Both the position numbers and the translations under genes were made by a program. This document shows positions 42,329 through 56,000 of a stretch of 64,000 nucleotides of DNA, piece after piece. Every line of letters begins with the position of its first letter. Positions within the stretch are counted from its first letter, which is position 1. The DNA is from Alnus glutinosa. Taxonomy: Eukaryota > Streptophyta > Magnoliopsida > Fagales > Betulaceae. The DNA is taken from NCBI RefSeq assembly GCF_958979055.1, contig NC_084894.1:24707616-24771615 (forward strand), given 5' to 3'. The notes beneath the pieces were generated by a model. It did not search any database and was not told the DNA's origin. It worked only from the letters and a program-made list of their open reading frames with translations.

Positions 42329-43805
42329 CCAAAAGCGGACAATATTGTGTCATTGTGGGTGGGTCGTTACAAACATGACATGTTCTCAAACAATTTGCAT
42401 AATTTAAATCCTAACAGCAGCACAATACTCAAACACTTTAAATCAATTCAACACCCTTCATTCATGCATCATTTCTTAAACATTATTGATATAATTTGAA
42501 CATAATCAAAACTACTCAAATTATCCAAAACATATATTTCAACATACAGTTGGTTCGGAATTATAAAACAATATATCATTTCCAAATCTATTAAATACAT
42601 AAAAGTATATTTTCTCTGTGAGTAGAATACTCACCTCAGATCGCTTGTATTTCGAACTCCAAACGACTTTAAGTTCAACCACAAAGTGCTGCTAAAAATA
42701 CAACACATTGTATTATTTAGTATTCTAACCAATAACCACTCTAAGTAGCATTTTGAATCACTCAAAGCTACGTTACTAAGTTACCCATTAAATCCTAAAA
42801 TTCTTAAATATTTTTCCATAATTTCTAATCACTTTCTTAAACACAATATTGTTAATCCATAGCATTACTTAGGGTTAATCACACAAAAATAACACTTTAA
42901 CAAAATACCCAAAAGTTAGGGTTTATGAAAAACTTATCAAAAGTTCTTCAAGCCAACACCCAATGTTTGGGAAGTTCCTTGCAACTCCAAACCACACAAA
43001 GTCTAAAGAAAACACTAAGTTAAACTCATTTCTACAAGATTTACTAAAAATCTCCAAAATGTAAGTTTGGCGATTTACCTTAAAACGTTCGGTCAAAACG
43101 TAGATCGTGCTTTGTAGATTACGTTACCAAAGTCGGATCTAAGATTGGATGGCTGAATTTCTAGAAATCATAGTTTTTAGGGTGGAAAACCAAGAGAGAG
43201 GGGAGAATTTCAGAGAAAGCTGAAAGGAAAAAGGGCGTTCGACCCCTTTTAATTTGGGTCCCGTTCGAATGGGCATTAGATATCGTTCGGAAGCGCGTCC
43301 ACTAAGGACATGTCACCCAATTGCCAGCTGTCCAGACGCACTTGGTATATAGTATCCAGACGCGCCACTTATTTTACTATTATATTTTATATTTTCATTT
43401 TCCATTAATTTTTGGAATCTAAAAATATTCATCGCGTGTCTTATTGCATTTTCTAGTTATCTAATTAATCTTAATCATTTTTTCACATTCTCAAAATTTA
43501 ATTTAAAATTCGGAACATCACAGTTGCCTAAGTCAACAATTGTAGTTTCTTTCCTGTATTTAAAGTCAGTAGTTGATTACCAAACAAGGCAAATAAAAAT
43601 TGGTCGGTAGGACTAGTCAACACCATGAACGCAAAATTATTTATCTGTACAGCAGGCTGTCAGTCGTTTTTCATTATCTACCACCAGGCCATAAGTCGAC
43701 TTTGGAAATAGGATAGTCAAGATAAAAGACTTTAATATACAGAAAGTTGTACATAAATTAAGAAAAGTTGAAGGATTTTTGGTAAATAATATCGACTGCA
43801 AGCAT

Positions 43806-43812
43806 TATATAA
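43806..43812 (+). promoter_or_regulatory. Putative TATA box, SDR gene 4
   Basis: TATATAA 70 bp before the ATG in a context shared with gene 3 (ATATAACTGGCTT). Confidence 0.55.
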
Positions 43813-43882
43813 CTGGCTTGATCCGTTAGGAAGGCTGAAAAAGTAGTAGCAGCGGTGGTGGTCATAGACTCATAGTAGCGAT

Positions 43883-46555
<2,673 letters not shown>

Positions 46556-46579
46556 TCATGACAAATTACAACAGCATGT

Positions 46580-46585
46580 AATAAA
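46580..46585 (+). terminator. Putative poly(A) signal, SDR gene 4
   Basis: AATAAA 25 bases after the stop, at the same place as in gene 3. Confidence 0.4.
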
Positions 46586-47085
46586 CCAAAAGCTCGGATA
46601 CATTTCCCAATTCCATTTCATGTGTGTTTTTTTTTAATTTTTTTTTTTTTTTTAATAAAAAAAATGTTTAGCTTAAGAGACTTCATGATATCGATCTTAT
46701 GTAAGATTTGGCACACCGTAGAACATATAATATTTGTATTTTGGTGATTGAAAAAAAAATTATGTGATTCATTTTGTCTTGACGGGCTGAAATAAGTTCA
46801 GGCCGTTCTAAGAAATTATTATAATCAAAATCCTCAAGTTAAGTTAAGAAATACTATCCTAATTATTTATTATTTATTTTTAGATTCAAAACATGGGATA
46901 TGGGTTGTTTATTTATATTTTATAGGTTTTGGTTTAAGGTTGAGTCAGTGTAAAGTGCGATTTAAGAGAAGGTTGGAATTTTTGATTTTTAAAGACTTCA
47001 ATCGCAATTGGATTGATCTAGGTGGTGCAAAAAATGTCTTATAATTTCAATCGCAATTGGATCGATTGAAATGTGCTTAAATTCT
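46586..47085. other. 3' flank of SDR gene 4
   Basis: No gene; collinear with the flank of gene 3 (31799-32290) up to the target site of the LTR element. Confidence 0.6.
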
Positions 47086-47946
47086 TGATATGTTCAGATT
47101 TTCCTATGGGTAGGTGGCACTACCATAGCCACCAAGCAACCCCAAGCCGACTGGAATAAGGAGTTTAATTCTTCATATTTTTATTTCCTTAAGTGTTTAG
47201 TTTAGTAAGGAATGTATTTTCTATTAGTTATTTCCTTTTTAGTTTATTTTCCTGCATTGTGTTATGACGGCTAGACCTAATGGTTAAATCTTATGACCTA
47301 GCAATCATCTATATAAGTGTAATCCTACTCAATTAATGAACATGCAGAATTATAATCAAACATAGACCTTATTTGTTGTTTTGGAGATTAAGGCTCTCTC
47401 GAAGTAGTCATTGGAGATCACGGCTCTCTCGAAGTAACCCATATTTTTTTCTTTTGTTCCTTTTCTTATTTGATTGCATCAAGTGGTATTAGAGCAAAGG
47501 TTGATTGTTTTCTACAACAATCTCCGATCCACATCATCACCATGCCTTTCTGGAATGAAGAGGAATGAGCGAAGCTAGACAAGATGCAGTCAAAATTCCT
47601 CACGTACAAAGAAGAAGCGAGCAAACGGATGGAGGAGATAAGGAACAAAATTGAAAGCTTTTCTCCACCACACACCGCCCTAGCAAGCCAAACCCTACCC
47701 CTAACACCTACTTCACCGGCTACCACCATCACAAAAAAAAGGAAGAAAAGAGTGGTTGAAGTAACAAAAATCTATCCACACTAGTGTTCCACCGAACCAC
47801 CGTCGATCGGCTGCAAGTCAACCCACTTCAGCCGTAAATTTAGAAGGCACCAGACCCAACCTTCCAAACGCGCTGTCATCAACTCACGATGCACCTCCAT
47901 GCCTGTAGGAGTCACTCGTGTTCATTGTGGTGTGAGAGAGGTAAAG

Positions 47947-48925
47947 AAAAGAGTAAAAGGAACTCTTGCAGCGGAGTTCCGTAAGGGTGTGCGAAACCCA
48001 CCCGCACCCGCGAACCCGCCCCGCCCCGCACCAACCCGTCCCGTCAATAACGAATATAAGACATTTCTAAAAAAGTGTGGATCCTAAATATGCCAACCCG
48101 TGATTTATGGGGTGGGTTGCGGTATTAAATTTTTTCTCACCCGCACACCCGCCCCGCCCCGCAAACCCTTTATACTCATACTATCAAATTTTCCCCAAAA
48201 AAATTATAAGAATCATGACTAGAGGTGTGCCTTTGATTTCATCAAATTTTCTTCAAAAAAATTATAAGACTCACGAATTGCCCAGATTGTGTACCTTTGA
48301 TTTCATTCAATTCTACACTATCCATTTCATCTATATTCTTATTCCATTTTTATATACATTTTCATCTCTACATTCTCACATACACATACTCATTCAATCT
48401 ACAATCACATAAAAGAATAAAAAAAGTTATTTACAGTTAGGTTTGTTGGTAATTCTAATTCTTTCTTCTTGTTATTGTTTGTTGGTGAGGTTGATTCAAT
48501 TGGGATTTTCAAATTTTGAATTGGATTAACAAGATTGTGAATTTTTTTTTTTTTATTTATTTATTTCTGGTTTTGGGCCCATAAAAAAATACCTGAACCC
48601 GCATGAACCCGTCCCTATCCGCACTACCCAATGCCCAACGGGTTGACCATTCACTATGCGGGTTGTGGATCTTGATTTTCAAACCCGTTCACTGCAGGGT
48701 GGGTTGTGGGAAACATGCAAATCCGGCCCAATCTGGCCTGCGCCCACCCCTAATTAGTTCCGTAACACTAGACAAACATGCGTTTGTGCAAATAGAGTTC
48801 GTGTGCAAGAAGGTATTTACAAGAAATCAGTAAAAGCTGTCCAAAATCTCCAAGTTGGGGATGGCTTTACTGTTGGTGTGGTCCAAGGTCCTTTGATCAA
48901 TGAAGCTGCAGTGAAAAGGGTGGAA
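47947..48925 (+). pseudogene. Succinic semialdehyde dehydrogenase fragment (retro-captured)
   Basis: Two pieces in one frame, 47947-47982 and 48764-48925, separated by a MITE. The first reads VKGTLAAEFR, the second [19 protein letters not shown], then [20 protein letters not shown]. This matches the active-site region of plant succinic semialdehyde dehydrogenase (ALDH5 family, mitochondrial GABA shunt), including the catalytic Cys of the QTCVCANR motif. About five residues (the KFA-AFS region) are deleted, and only about 70 of some 500 residues remain. No introns interrupt it, whereas plant genes of this family are split into many exons; capture through RNA is likely. Non-functional as an enzyme. 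Confidence 0.87.
47983..48755. mobile_element. hAT MITE inserted in the captured SSADH fragment
   Basis: 773 bp flanked by a perfect 8-bp duplication AGTTCCGT (47975-47982 and 48756-48763). Ends AAGGGTGTGCG and the inverse of AGGGGTGGGCG. GC-rich ACCCGC/GCGGGT motifs at both sides and an AT-rich centre. It splits the codons between AEFR and NTRQ. Confidence 0.88.
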
Positions 48926-49417
48926 GGGCAGGGACTGACTGATTTTTGCAAAACCAGAATTCTTCCTTAGGGACAAGGAAGATGTTATGGGAGAGGGATG
49001 ATACGTTCAGATTTTCTTAGGGCTAGGTGGCATTACTGTAGCCACCAAGCAACCCCAAGCCGGCTGGAATAAGGAGTTTAATTCTCCATATTTTATTTCC
49101 TTAAGTGTTTAGTTTAATAAGAAATGTATTTTCTATTAGTTATTTCATTTTTAATTTATTTTTCTGCATTGTATTATGACGGCTAGACCTAATAGTTAAG
49201 TCTTATGACCTAGCCGTCATCTATATAAGTGTAATCCTACTCAATTAATGAACATGTATAATTATAATCAAACATAGACCTTATTGGTTGTTTAGGAGAT
49301 CAAGACTCTCTTGAAGTAGCCATTGGAGATTACGGCTCTCTCGAAGTAGCCCATATCTTTTTCTTTTGTTCCTTTTCTTTTTTTTTTCTTTTTTTTTTTT
49401 TTTATTTGATTGCATCA

Positions 49418-49729
49418 ATTCCCATATTTAAACCCGAGAGGTTCGATTGTAGTTCAATCGATCGAATCAATGCAATACTTGAAACCCTAAAGTTTGATAG
49501 ATTGAACTTAATTCTCAATCACTAGATAAACCAAAACTGTAGACAAATTTTATTTTTAGCCGACTTACATTTTAAATCCCAGGTTTCACCTTATCTATAT
49601 AAGTCTAACGGGCACAACTTTCAGAAGGGGAGAAGAGAGGATGTTGTTCATTATTCTTAGAGAGAATTCTAAACACTTTTAAGCCTGAACAGATATAAAC
49701 CTCTCATTTGTTTGTTCACAAATAAATCA

Positions 49730-49768
<39 letters not shown>

Positions 49769-51475
49769 ATTAGCTACTAGAGTTTTGAGTGGTAAGGGAT
49801 GAGTTCGTTGTTAAAGGAGACTCCCGTAGAAGAATGCTAAAGGTTCTGAACCATTGCGGTAGGAGGCAAACATGTCATTTAATAGGGTTACAAGCTGAAT
49901 TTAGAATTACAAAGGTTTTATAAGTATAAAATGGTTGTAATATAAGTCTTCTATAGTGGATTCTTTTGGGTTGGCTAGCCCTCAGAGTAATTTTTACTTT
50001 CAAGAGTTATTCAAAAGTTTTCACTTCATTATCAAAATCTTATGTTAATTTATTTTTGCTCTTGTCGATTTTGGTAGCTTAATTGTGGTGTTTGGCTTAA
50101 TCATTGATCTAATTGGTAATCTGAATTCTGATAAGATTGAGATTTTCATTAAATTGTTATAGATTGGGGTTAATTAACTTAGAATTCTCATATCCAATCA
50201 CAAAGTAAATCAATCATGTACAAAAACAAAATCAAGATTTAAGTGGAAAATCACTTGAACTAACAAAACAGGCTATAATAATATTGGATCCTACCCTAGC
50301 AAGTAGCAACAAGAAATTACATTAGATTACCTCTCTAGAACTTTCAACGCAATTTTCTTACAAAGACTAAAATTTTAATGATTTTTGTACTTCACTAAAA
50401 CTTGACATATAATTTACACAGTGACATCATGTAAATTTTGAAGTGAACAATTGACATATAATAGATCAAATGTATGTAAATTTTCCACCAATTAACATAA
50501 GTATTTAAGTGTTACTTGAGCGTGTGCACCTCTAATTACTATTAGCTAGCTAGTTATTACACTAGATATCTCAATTAAAAATCCTCATACGTTTAAAGCA
50601 TCACCTTACATATATACACATGTGGACTATAACATAGAATTTAAACGGTAACGTCATGTAAGTTTGAAATGAAACCCAAATATATGTCAAATTTCCACCT
50701 TATGAACAATTAACACAGAGTCCACTTTTTTTCTCTCTCTCAAACAACAAAATAGTCTAATATAAATAATAATAAAAAAGGCAACAAAATATTAAAATCC
50801 CCTGAAATACCCAACACATGATATCATGACCCTTTTGTTATAATATATTCTCCATATAATTGTGATCGGATATCGTAGGAGAAAATATATATATGTATAT
50901 ATATGAGATTAATTTTGATTATCACACATCAATCAAATCAATTTTATATATTCTTTTACGTTATCCAATCACAATTGTACGGAGAATATGTATATTGTTT
51001 AACACCTTGAAGCTCAAAATAAGCAGCACAAAATGTAACAAAATACCCAATAAGTTACTTGCATTTTAATTCTAGCAACTCAAAAACCTCATATAATTTA
51101 TTTATTTATTTTGGTATAGGCAATTATAGAACAGGCAAACCTCTCGCAATAACAAAATGTATTTACCGCAGATGTTGCCTTGCTCTTGGTGGAACCAGAA
51201 CTTGCATTAAGATTTGAGGGATCCATTTTTTTTTTTCTTTCTATTTTTATTGACACAAATTTGGTGGATGTAAGATGAATATGGCATTTTTCATTCTTAT
51301 TATTAGATGTCTTTTCACCTATTTTAGCATTTTCAGGGGAAAAAAATATATATTATTTTGAAGATTCAAATTATATCTAAAGAATCAGCATTGTAATAAA
51401 TTCTTATTATATTTCAATATTTAATCATATTAATTCCTCGTTTTTATCTCCACAAAGCTGGGCAAATTTTCTACA
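49418..51475. other. Distal 3' flank of SDR gene 4, no gene
   Basis: Collinear with 32290-34350 except for an extra 49770-50260 stretch. A pure A run lies at about 49732-49766. A small inverted repeat, ATTCTCCATATAATTGTGATCGGAT to an ATCCAATCACAATTGTACGGAGAAT-type end, occupies 50846-50990 and is longer than in the gene 3 copy. Confidence 0.5.
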
Positions 51476-52914
51476 ATGGCAGAATTTTCTTTTAGCTTGA
51501 AATGTTCAGCGCCTTCGATCCACGCGCTTGAGAGGCGGATGGGACTCCAAAATCACTTTTGGAATAAAAGGGATTTGTTTATTGAAATGAGGAGGGAGGG
51601 AGCCGGTCAAGCGTTCCCTCCCAATCACTACCCCTCTATAAATGCTTTACGACTTAACCAATGATTCAGAGGCTCGGCCCACGCAACTTTGCTAGTCATT
51701 TTCTTGTTTGAGAAATTCTAGATCAGGGACGGAGCCAAAAAATTTTATGAGTAGGGACCAATGGCTAAATTTATTTTAATTATTATTCAAATGCAAAAAG
51801 AAACCCATCGTTTTACAAACATTCAAATAACCAAAAGGTAATTTTTCAAATACAAAAAAGAAACTCATCGTTTTACAAACATTCAAATAGCCGGAAGAGT
51901 GAGTAAGTTATATAAATAACTCTTTTTGTTCTTTCTTTACTTGTTTCTTTTTTTCTTTTTTTTCTTTTTTTTTTAAAGTTTATGAACTTTCAAATACAAT
52001 GTTAAGAAAAGAAGAAAATAATTTTGTCTCATGAAACTTTATAAAGTTGCAATATATTAAATAAATTATATTACTGAAAATGTCTTATTGGATTATCATC
52101 GTCTATTTTGTTTGTGTTTTTTTTTTTATTATTCTTTGGAACCACTTTTCCTTGTCGTACTCTTAATGCCCAAAGAAGCCCAATCCAATAACAAACAGGT
52201 TTTTTGGGAAACATGAGGTCGATAGAGACTATGGGATTTTCTCTAAGATTTTAGTGGCTCAGATTAATTGGTGATTTCAGCATGCATATCCATTTTCTTC
52301 CGGCACGAAAATTGCATTGTAATTTCTAGAGAGGTAATTGATTATATTAATTATCTCCATTGTTATAGTATAGATTTCTTCTATTGGGTATAAACAGTTG
52401 AGAAGATATTGTATCATATTTTATGATAGAAACTTGTCTCGAAATTTTTCACTTCTCGTTTGAAAGGTTTTCCAAATAAATCTATTTTCTCTCTATATAA
52501 ATGCTTTATGACTCAACCAATAATTCAGAGGCTCGGCCACCGCCACTTTGCTAGTCGTTTTCTTGTTAGGTGTAGCCGTGTAAGTGCCTGTCTTCCAGTT
52601 TAGCCGTCTAAAATTCAGCTTTTACAAGCATAAATATATCTTCACGCACTAAAGCATAAATATTTTTTGCGGTATGCCTAATCTAATAGAAAACATAATT
52701 GAATAGAAAACTAAAGATAAATAGCGAAATCATAAAATAAGAACACAAGAAATTTTACGTGGTTCGGTTTATGATCTACATCCACAGGGTAAAGTTCAAA
52801 GGCCTATATTATGCTTTTATTCCTTAATTATTTTACAATACAAAATACTCATATTTATAGGAGAATTGATATAGGTAAGGATGATAATCAAATCAATCTG
52901 ATTGATTTGATTAC
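51476..52914. other. Retrotransposon debris, no intact gene
   Basis: A 75-bp direct repeat (51633-51708 and 52493-52568; TATAAATGCTTTA(C/T)GACT to GCTAGTC(A/G)TTTTCTTGTT) spans a hAT-like end at about 51727 (CAGGGACGGAGCC). From 52740 the text ACAAGAAATTTTACGTGGTTCGG is typical, on the minus strand, of Copia leader/LTR sequence, so the large element that follows is nested in an older Copia remnant. The 62-codon ORF at 51476-51664 shows no domain. Confidence 0.45.
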
Positions 52915-52919
52915 CATTA

Positions 52920-53404
52920 TGTTAGAAATATTCAACATATTATTTAATCTAACATGCGCAGCGGAAAACGAATAAACAGGATTCAGGCTTACCTCTAGCC
53001 ATGTTTGCTCAAGCGTCGCGTCTCCACGATCCATCTGAAGAACAAGAAAGATTATTTGAGGGATCTTCTAACCTATGCCTATTGCTTGATGGCTGTACTG
53101 ATGGTGTACACAGGCACTCTATTTATAGGCTAGGTTAGGGACCCTCAAAATGGTAAACACCGTATTTGTTTCATTCCATCAAGGAAACAATATCGTTAAT
53201 TGATTTTAAAATCAATTAACCGATTCCATATTTACGGTAATCTAAATTAATAGAAATAACCATAATACCGATTCCATATTTACGGTAATCTAAATTAATG
53301 GAAATATCCATAATGCCGTATATGTTTATTGAAAAAATAATAAACATAGTAAATACCGTAAATGTGATATAAAGGCCACAACCAAAAAGGAATAATATAT
53401 TACA
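52920..53404 (-). repeat. 3' LTR of the Copia element
   Basis: 485 bp, TGTTAGAAATATTC to AATATATTACA on the plus strand. It contains an internal direct repeat of about 49 bp (CCGATTCCATATTTACGG at 53220 and 53269). Confidence 0.93.
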
Positions 53405-54774
53405 TTCTCCCACTTGGACTTTATAACACATGACCATATGGTATTAGGTTCTTTAGTTTTGGCCAATCTTTTATGGAATCCTCCAACTCAGTTAAGAAAT
53501 GTTTCACACGAATCATGGCGGTAAAACCATTATAAAATTAGGTCGTCCCTTCCATGTATCACGATGTAAAACACTCCTTACATGATGGATAATCAAGCTT
53601 TATGAATGAACTTCCTATAAGTCATTCGGGTCCAACTTTATTTATCCTCATGGATAAAATAACAAATGTGCACAAAAAATCTTTATTACAATAACTTTAT
53701 GTCTATAGACCAAAAAGAGACAAATCAAGCGAAAATGAATTAATGAGTCTCATATATTCCGCATGACTTTATTCTTTCTTTACCGGTAAACTTTAAGTCA
53801 TGGGATCCGCAATCATTAATTCAGTACTTATATGCTCAATAGACCCTTTATGTCTCTTAATGTTATCTCTCGTACTGAGATACTTAATGTCGATTTACTT
53901 CTGCTTCTACTCTTTATTCTTATAAAAGAAGATTATAGTAGAATTACCGCAGAGTATCTTTATGGTCTAACTGTAAAATCGACAAGATTAAGACTTTCAA
54001 CAAATGTCTCAACCATCATGCCTGTGTACCAAATTCATAGCACGCTAGACTTTTAGCTTTCTTGGTAGACGTAGCAACTATAGTCTGCAAACTGCATCTC
54101 TAGGATCTATCCTTCAATAAAAAGATATATACCTTAGAGTAGACTTTCTACTATCTACACAATCAGCAAACTCAAATCTAAACAACTAACCACCTTCAAA
54201 TGGAAAGTGTATCCTTAGGTTAAGTTGTTCTTCTTGGTTCCTTGCATATACCGCAAGGCTTTATTTGCAGCACTTTATTGACTCAATATACTTATTGTCA
54301 GTCATATGGTTATGTATAATGCAGACGCTTAAAACTTTTCATCTGCCCTTATTCCAATACCTTTTGGGACATTAATCTGTATTTAATTAGTCCCTCTTAA
54401 TTGCTACTGAAGGTGCAAATCCTTCATTCTAAATTTTTTTTCCAAAACTTTTTTCAATGTAGGCCTTCCGAGACAATGTTAATATTCTTTATGTCTCTGT
54501 GAATCTCTATGTCAAAAGACATAAGAGGTTTCACCCAAATCCTTCATTTCAAAGTTTTGTGAACTTTATGTAGCAAACCTAAATCACCACTTGCAAATAT
54601 AGGACTAGAAAGATTACTGTACTCCCACTGACCTTAAGGTATATATACTAATCAACAAGGTTTTCTATAAACAATAACCTTGTAAAAAGTATCTTACCAT
54701 TGAGAGATCTATCACAGCCCATAAATAGAATTCTTTAATTTGCAAGCTTTCTGACTGTTATTTATAAAACCTTT

Positions 54775-55185
54775 TGATTGTTTCATGTAAACCTCGTCCT
54801 TAAGATCCCTATTCAGAAAAGTTGTTTTCGCATCCACTTGATGTAGCTCTGGATCAAAAATAAGCTACTAATGCTATGATCATCTTGATGAACCATCCTT
54901 AGACACTGGAGAGAATGTTTCACGATAATCAATGCCTTCCTTATGAGTAAAACCATTGGCTACGAGTCTAGCTCGACCCTTCAGCCATGGACTTAACTCT
55001 CACTTCATGGCACTGAATCTCAATGAGGAGTTTTCTCCATTCATAGCGTGTGAAAACAAATTTGGATCATCTTTATGTCCAACGTCAACATCAGACTCTG
55101 GGAGATATACAACATAATCACTAAGAATTGTTAATCTACTTATTCTATAGGATTTTCTTAATTCTACTTCCTCTGCATTTTGCAA
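54775..55185 (-). pseudogene. Copia reverse transcriptase remnant
   Basis: Minus-strand frames read YRISRLTILSDYVVYLPESD (the linker before the RT domain), then [27 protein letters not shown] and, after a stop and frameshift, ELHQVDAKTTFLNRDLKDEV. These are the standard landmarks of the Copia RT N-terminal half. In-frame stops make it inactive. Confidence 0.88.
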
Positions 55186-55789
55186 TGGGAGAATAGATTT
55201 TGAACCTATTCTGTATGAGTTGGTTGTTCTAGAAGTGATTGTGGCTCAGGATAATCAATCTGATTTTCCTGAATACAATCAATCATCCTCTATGAGGAGG
55301 AGATTTGGCCAACTCTAGTGCTTCCTCAAATTCCAATTTATGTGAATGAGCACTCCCACTAGGTTCCGTATCCTCTAGAAATTTTACAATCAACAACTCT
55401 AGGCTTATATGAAGGATAATAAAACATTAAAACCCTTTAAAGTTTACTAGATAGCTTATAAAAGATCCGCTGATTGTCCTTGAATCTAATTTCCTTAGGC
55501 GAGGATTATAAATCCTCTCTTTAGCAAGGCAACCCCATATGTGTAAATAATTTAAACTAAGCTTCCATCTATTTCATACTTTAAAAGGTGTCTTATGGAC
55601 AACCTTAGATGGAATACTGTTTAACATATACACAATGGTCTTCAAAGCTTTACTCTATAAGGGTAATAGCAGATTAGTATTACTAATCATTTCCCTTTGT
55701 GTGTACCTACCTTAATACTCTATGCCTATATTAGATCTTATGATCTTCATATTGTTTCTCTTCTTCTTCCTTATAGATATTGAAAGCAT

Positions 55790-56000
55790 TCAATACCCCA
55801 GCTTTAATATTTAGAAGATAGACATACATAAACTTTATATGGTCATCACTGAAAGAGATAAAAATATCTCTGACCATTTAGGCAATGAGTATGGAAAGGT
55901 TAACATATTTCAATGTACATGATCTCAAGAATTTTAAAAGGCTCTCTTTGGCACCTCTAATGGTCTTGTTGGTATGCTTTCCCTTATGCAATCCACACAA
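55790..56000 (-). pseudogene. Copia integrase remnant
   Basis: Minus-strand frames show CVDCIRE with a KHTNKTIRGAKES-like continuation, equivalent to the CIKGKQTNK region after the integrase zinc finger, and SFSDDHIKFMYVYLL, equivalent to the FIDDYSRYGYVYLI core segment. Frames shift between the pieces. Confidence 0.7.

Larger units (their letters stand above)
41830..42371 (+). mobile_element. Cassandra-type TRIM retrotransposon
   Basis: 542 bp, complete: LTR 1 at 41830-42051 (222 bp), primer site TGGTATCAGAGCC at 42054-42066 (initiator Met-tRNA), a short spacer, purine tract AAAGAGGGGGTGAT (42137-42149) and LTR 2 at 42150-42371 (222 bp). A perfect target duplication AACAT flanks it (41825-41829, 42372-42376). 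Each LTR starts TGTGA(C/T)GTC(T/C)CACATCGCCTGG and carries a 5S rRNA-like segment with the 5S promoter region. The element has no coding capacity and depends on others for movement. It is inserted in LTR copy 3. Confidence 0.95.
36914..43522 (-). mobile_element. Gypsy-type solo LTR, interrupted (copy 3)
   Basis: Starts TGTGACGATCACC (36914) and ends GGAACATCACA (43522), flanked by GTTAC and GTTGC (4 of 5). Removing the nested LTR (38500-41585) and the Cassandra (41830-42371) leaves about 3 kb, a length expected for one LTR of this family. No internal region or second LTR remains, so it is probably a solo LTR formed by recombination. Contains the same ordered blocks as copies 1 and 2, including GAATACTCACCTCAGATCGC near 42628. 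Confidence 0.72.
47086..49417 (+). mobile_element. Non-autonomous LTR retrotransposon with captured gene
   Basis: LTR 1 is 47086-47481 and LTR 2 is 48999-49417 (the latter longer by a poly-T run); both run TGATA(T/C)GTTCAGATTTTC to TTTGATTGCATCA. Primer site TGGTATTAGAGCA at 47484-47496 (one change from the usual Met-tRNA form) and purine tract GGGAGAGGGA just before LTR 2. Flanks ATTCT (47081-47085) and ATTCC (49418-49422); the gene 3 flank has the empty site. The 1.5-kb interior lacks pol. It starts with a short gag-like ORF (47584-47784, MQSKFLTYKEEASKRMEEIR) and then has a captured host sequence. Confidence 0.88.

Noticed and set aside
41900..42330. 5S rRNA genes
   Set aside because: Only the internal-promoter half matches 5S rRNA, it occurs once per LTR of a Cassandra element, and the 5' third of 5S is absent, so no real rRNA gene is called.
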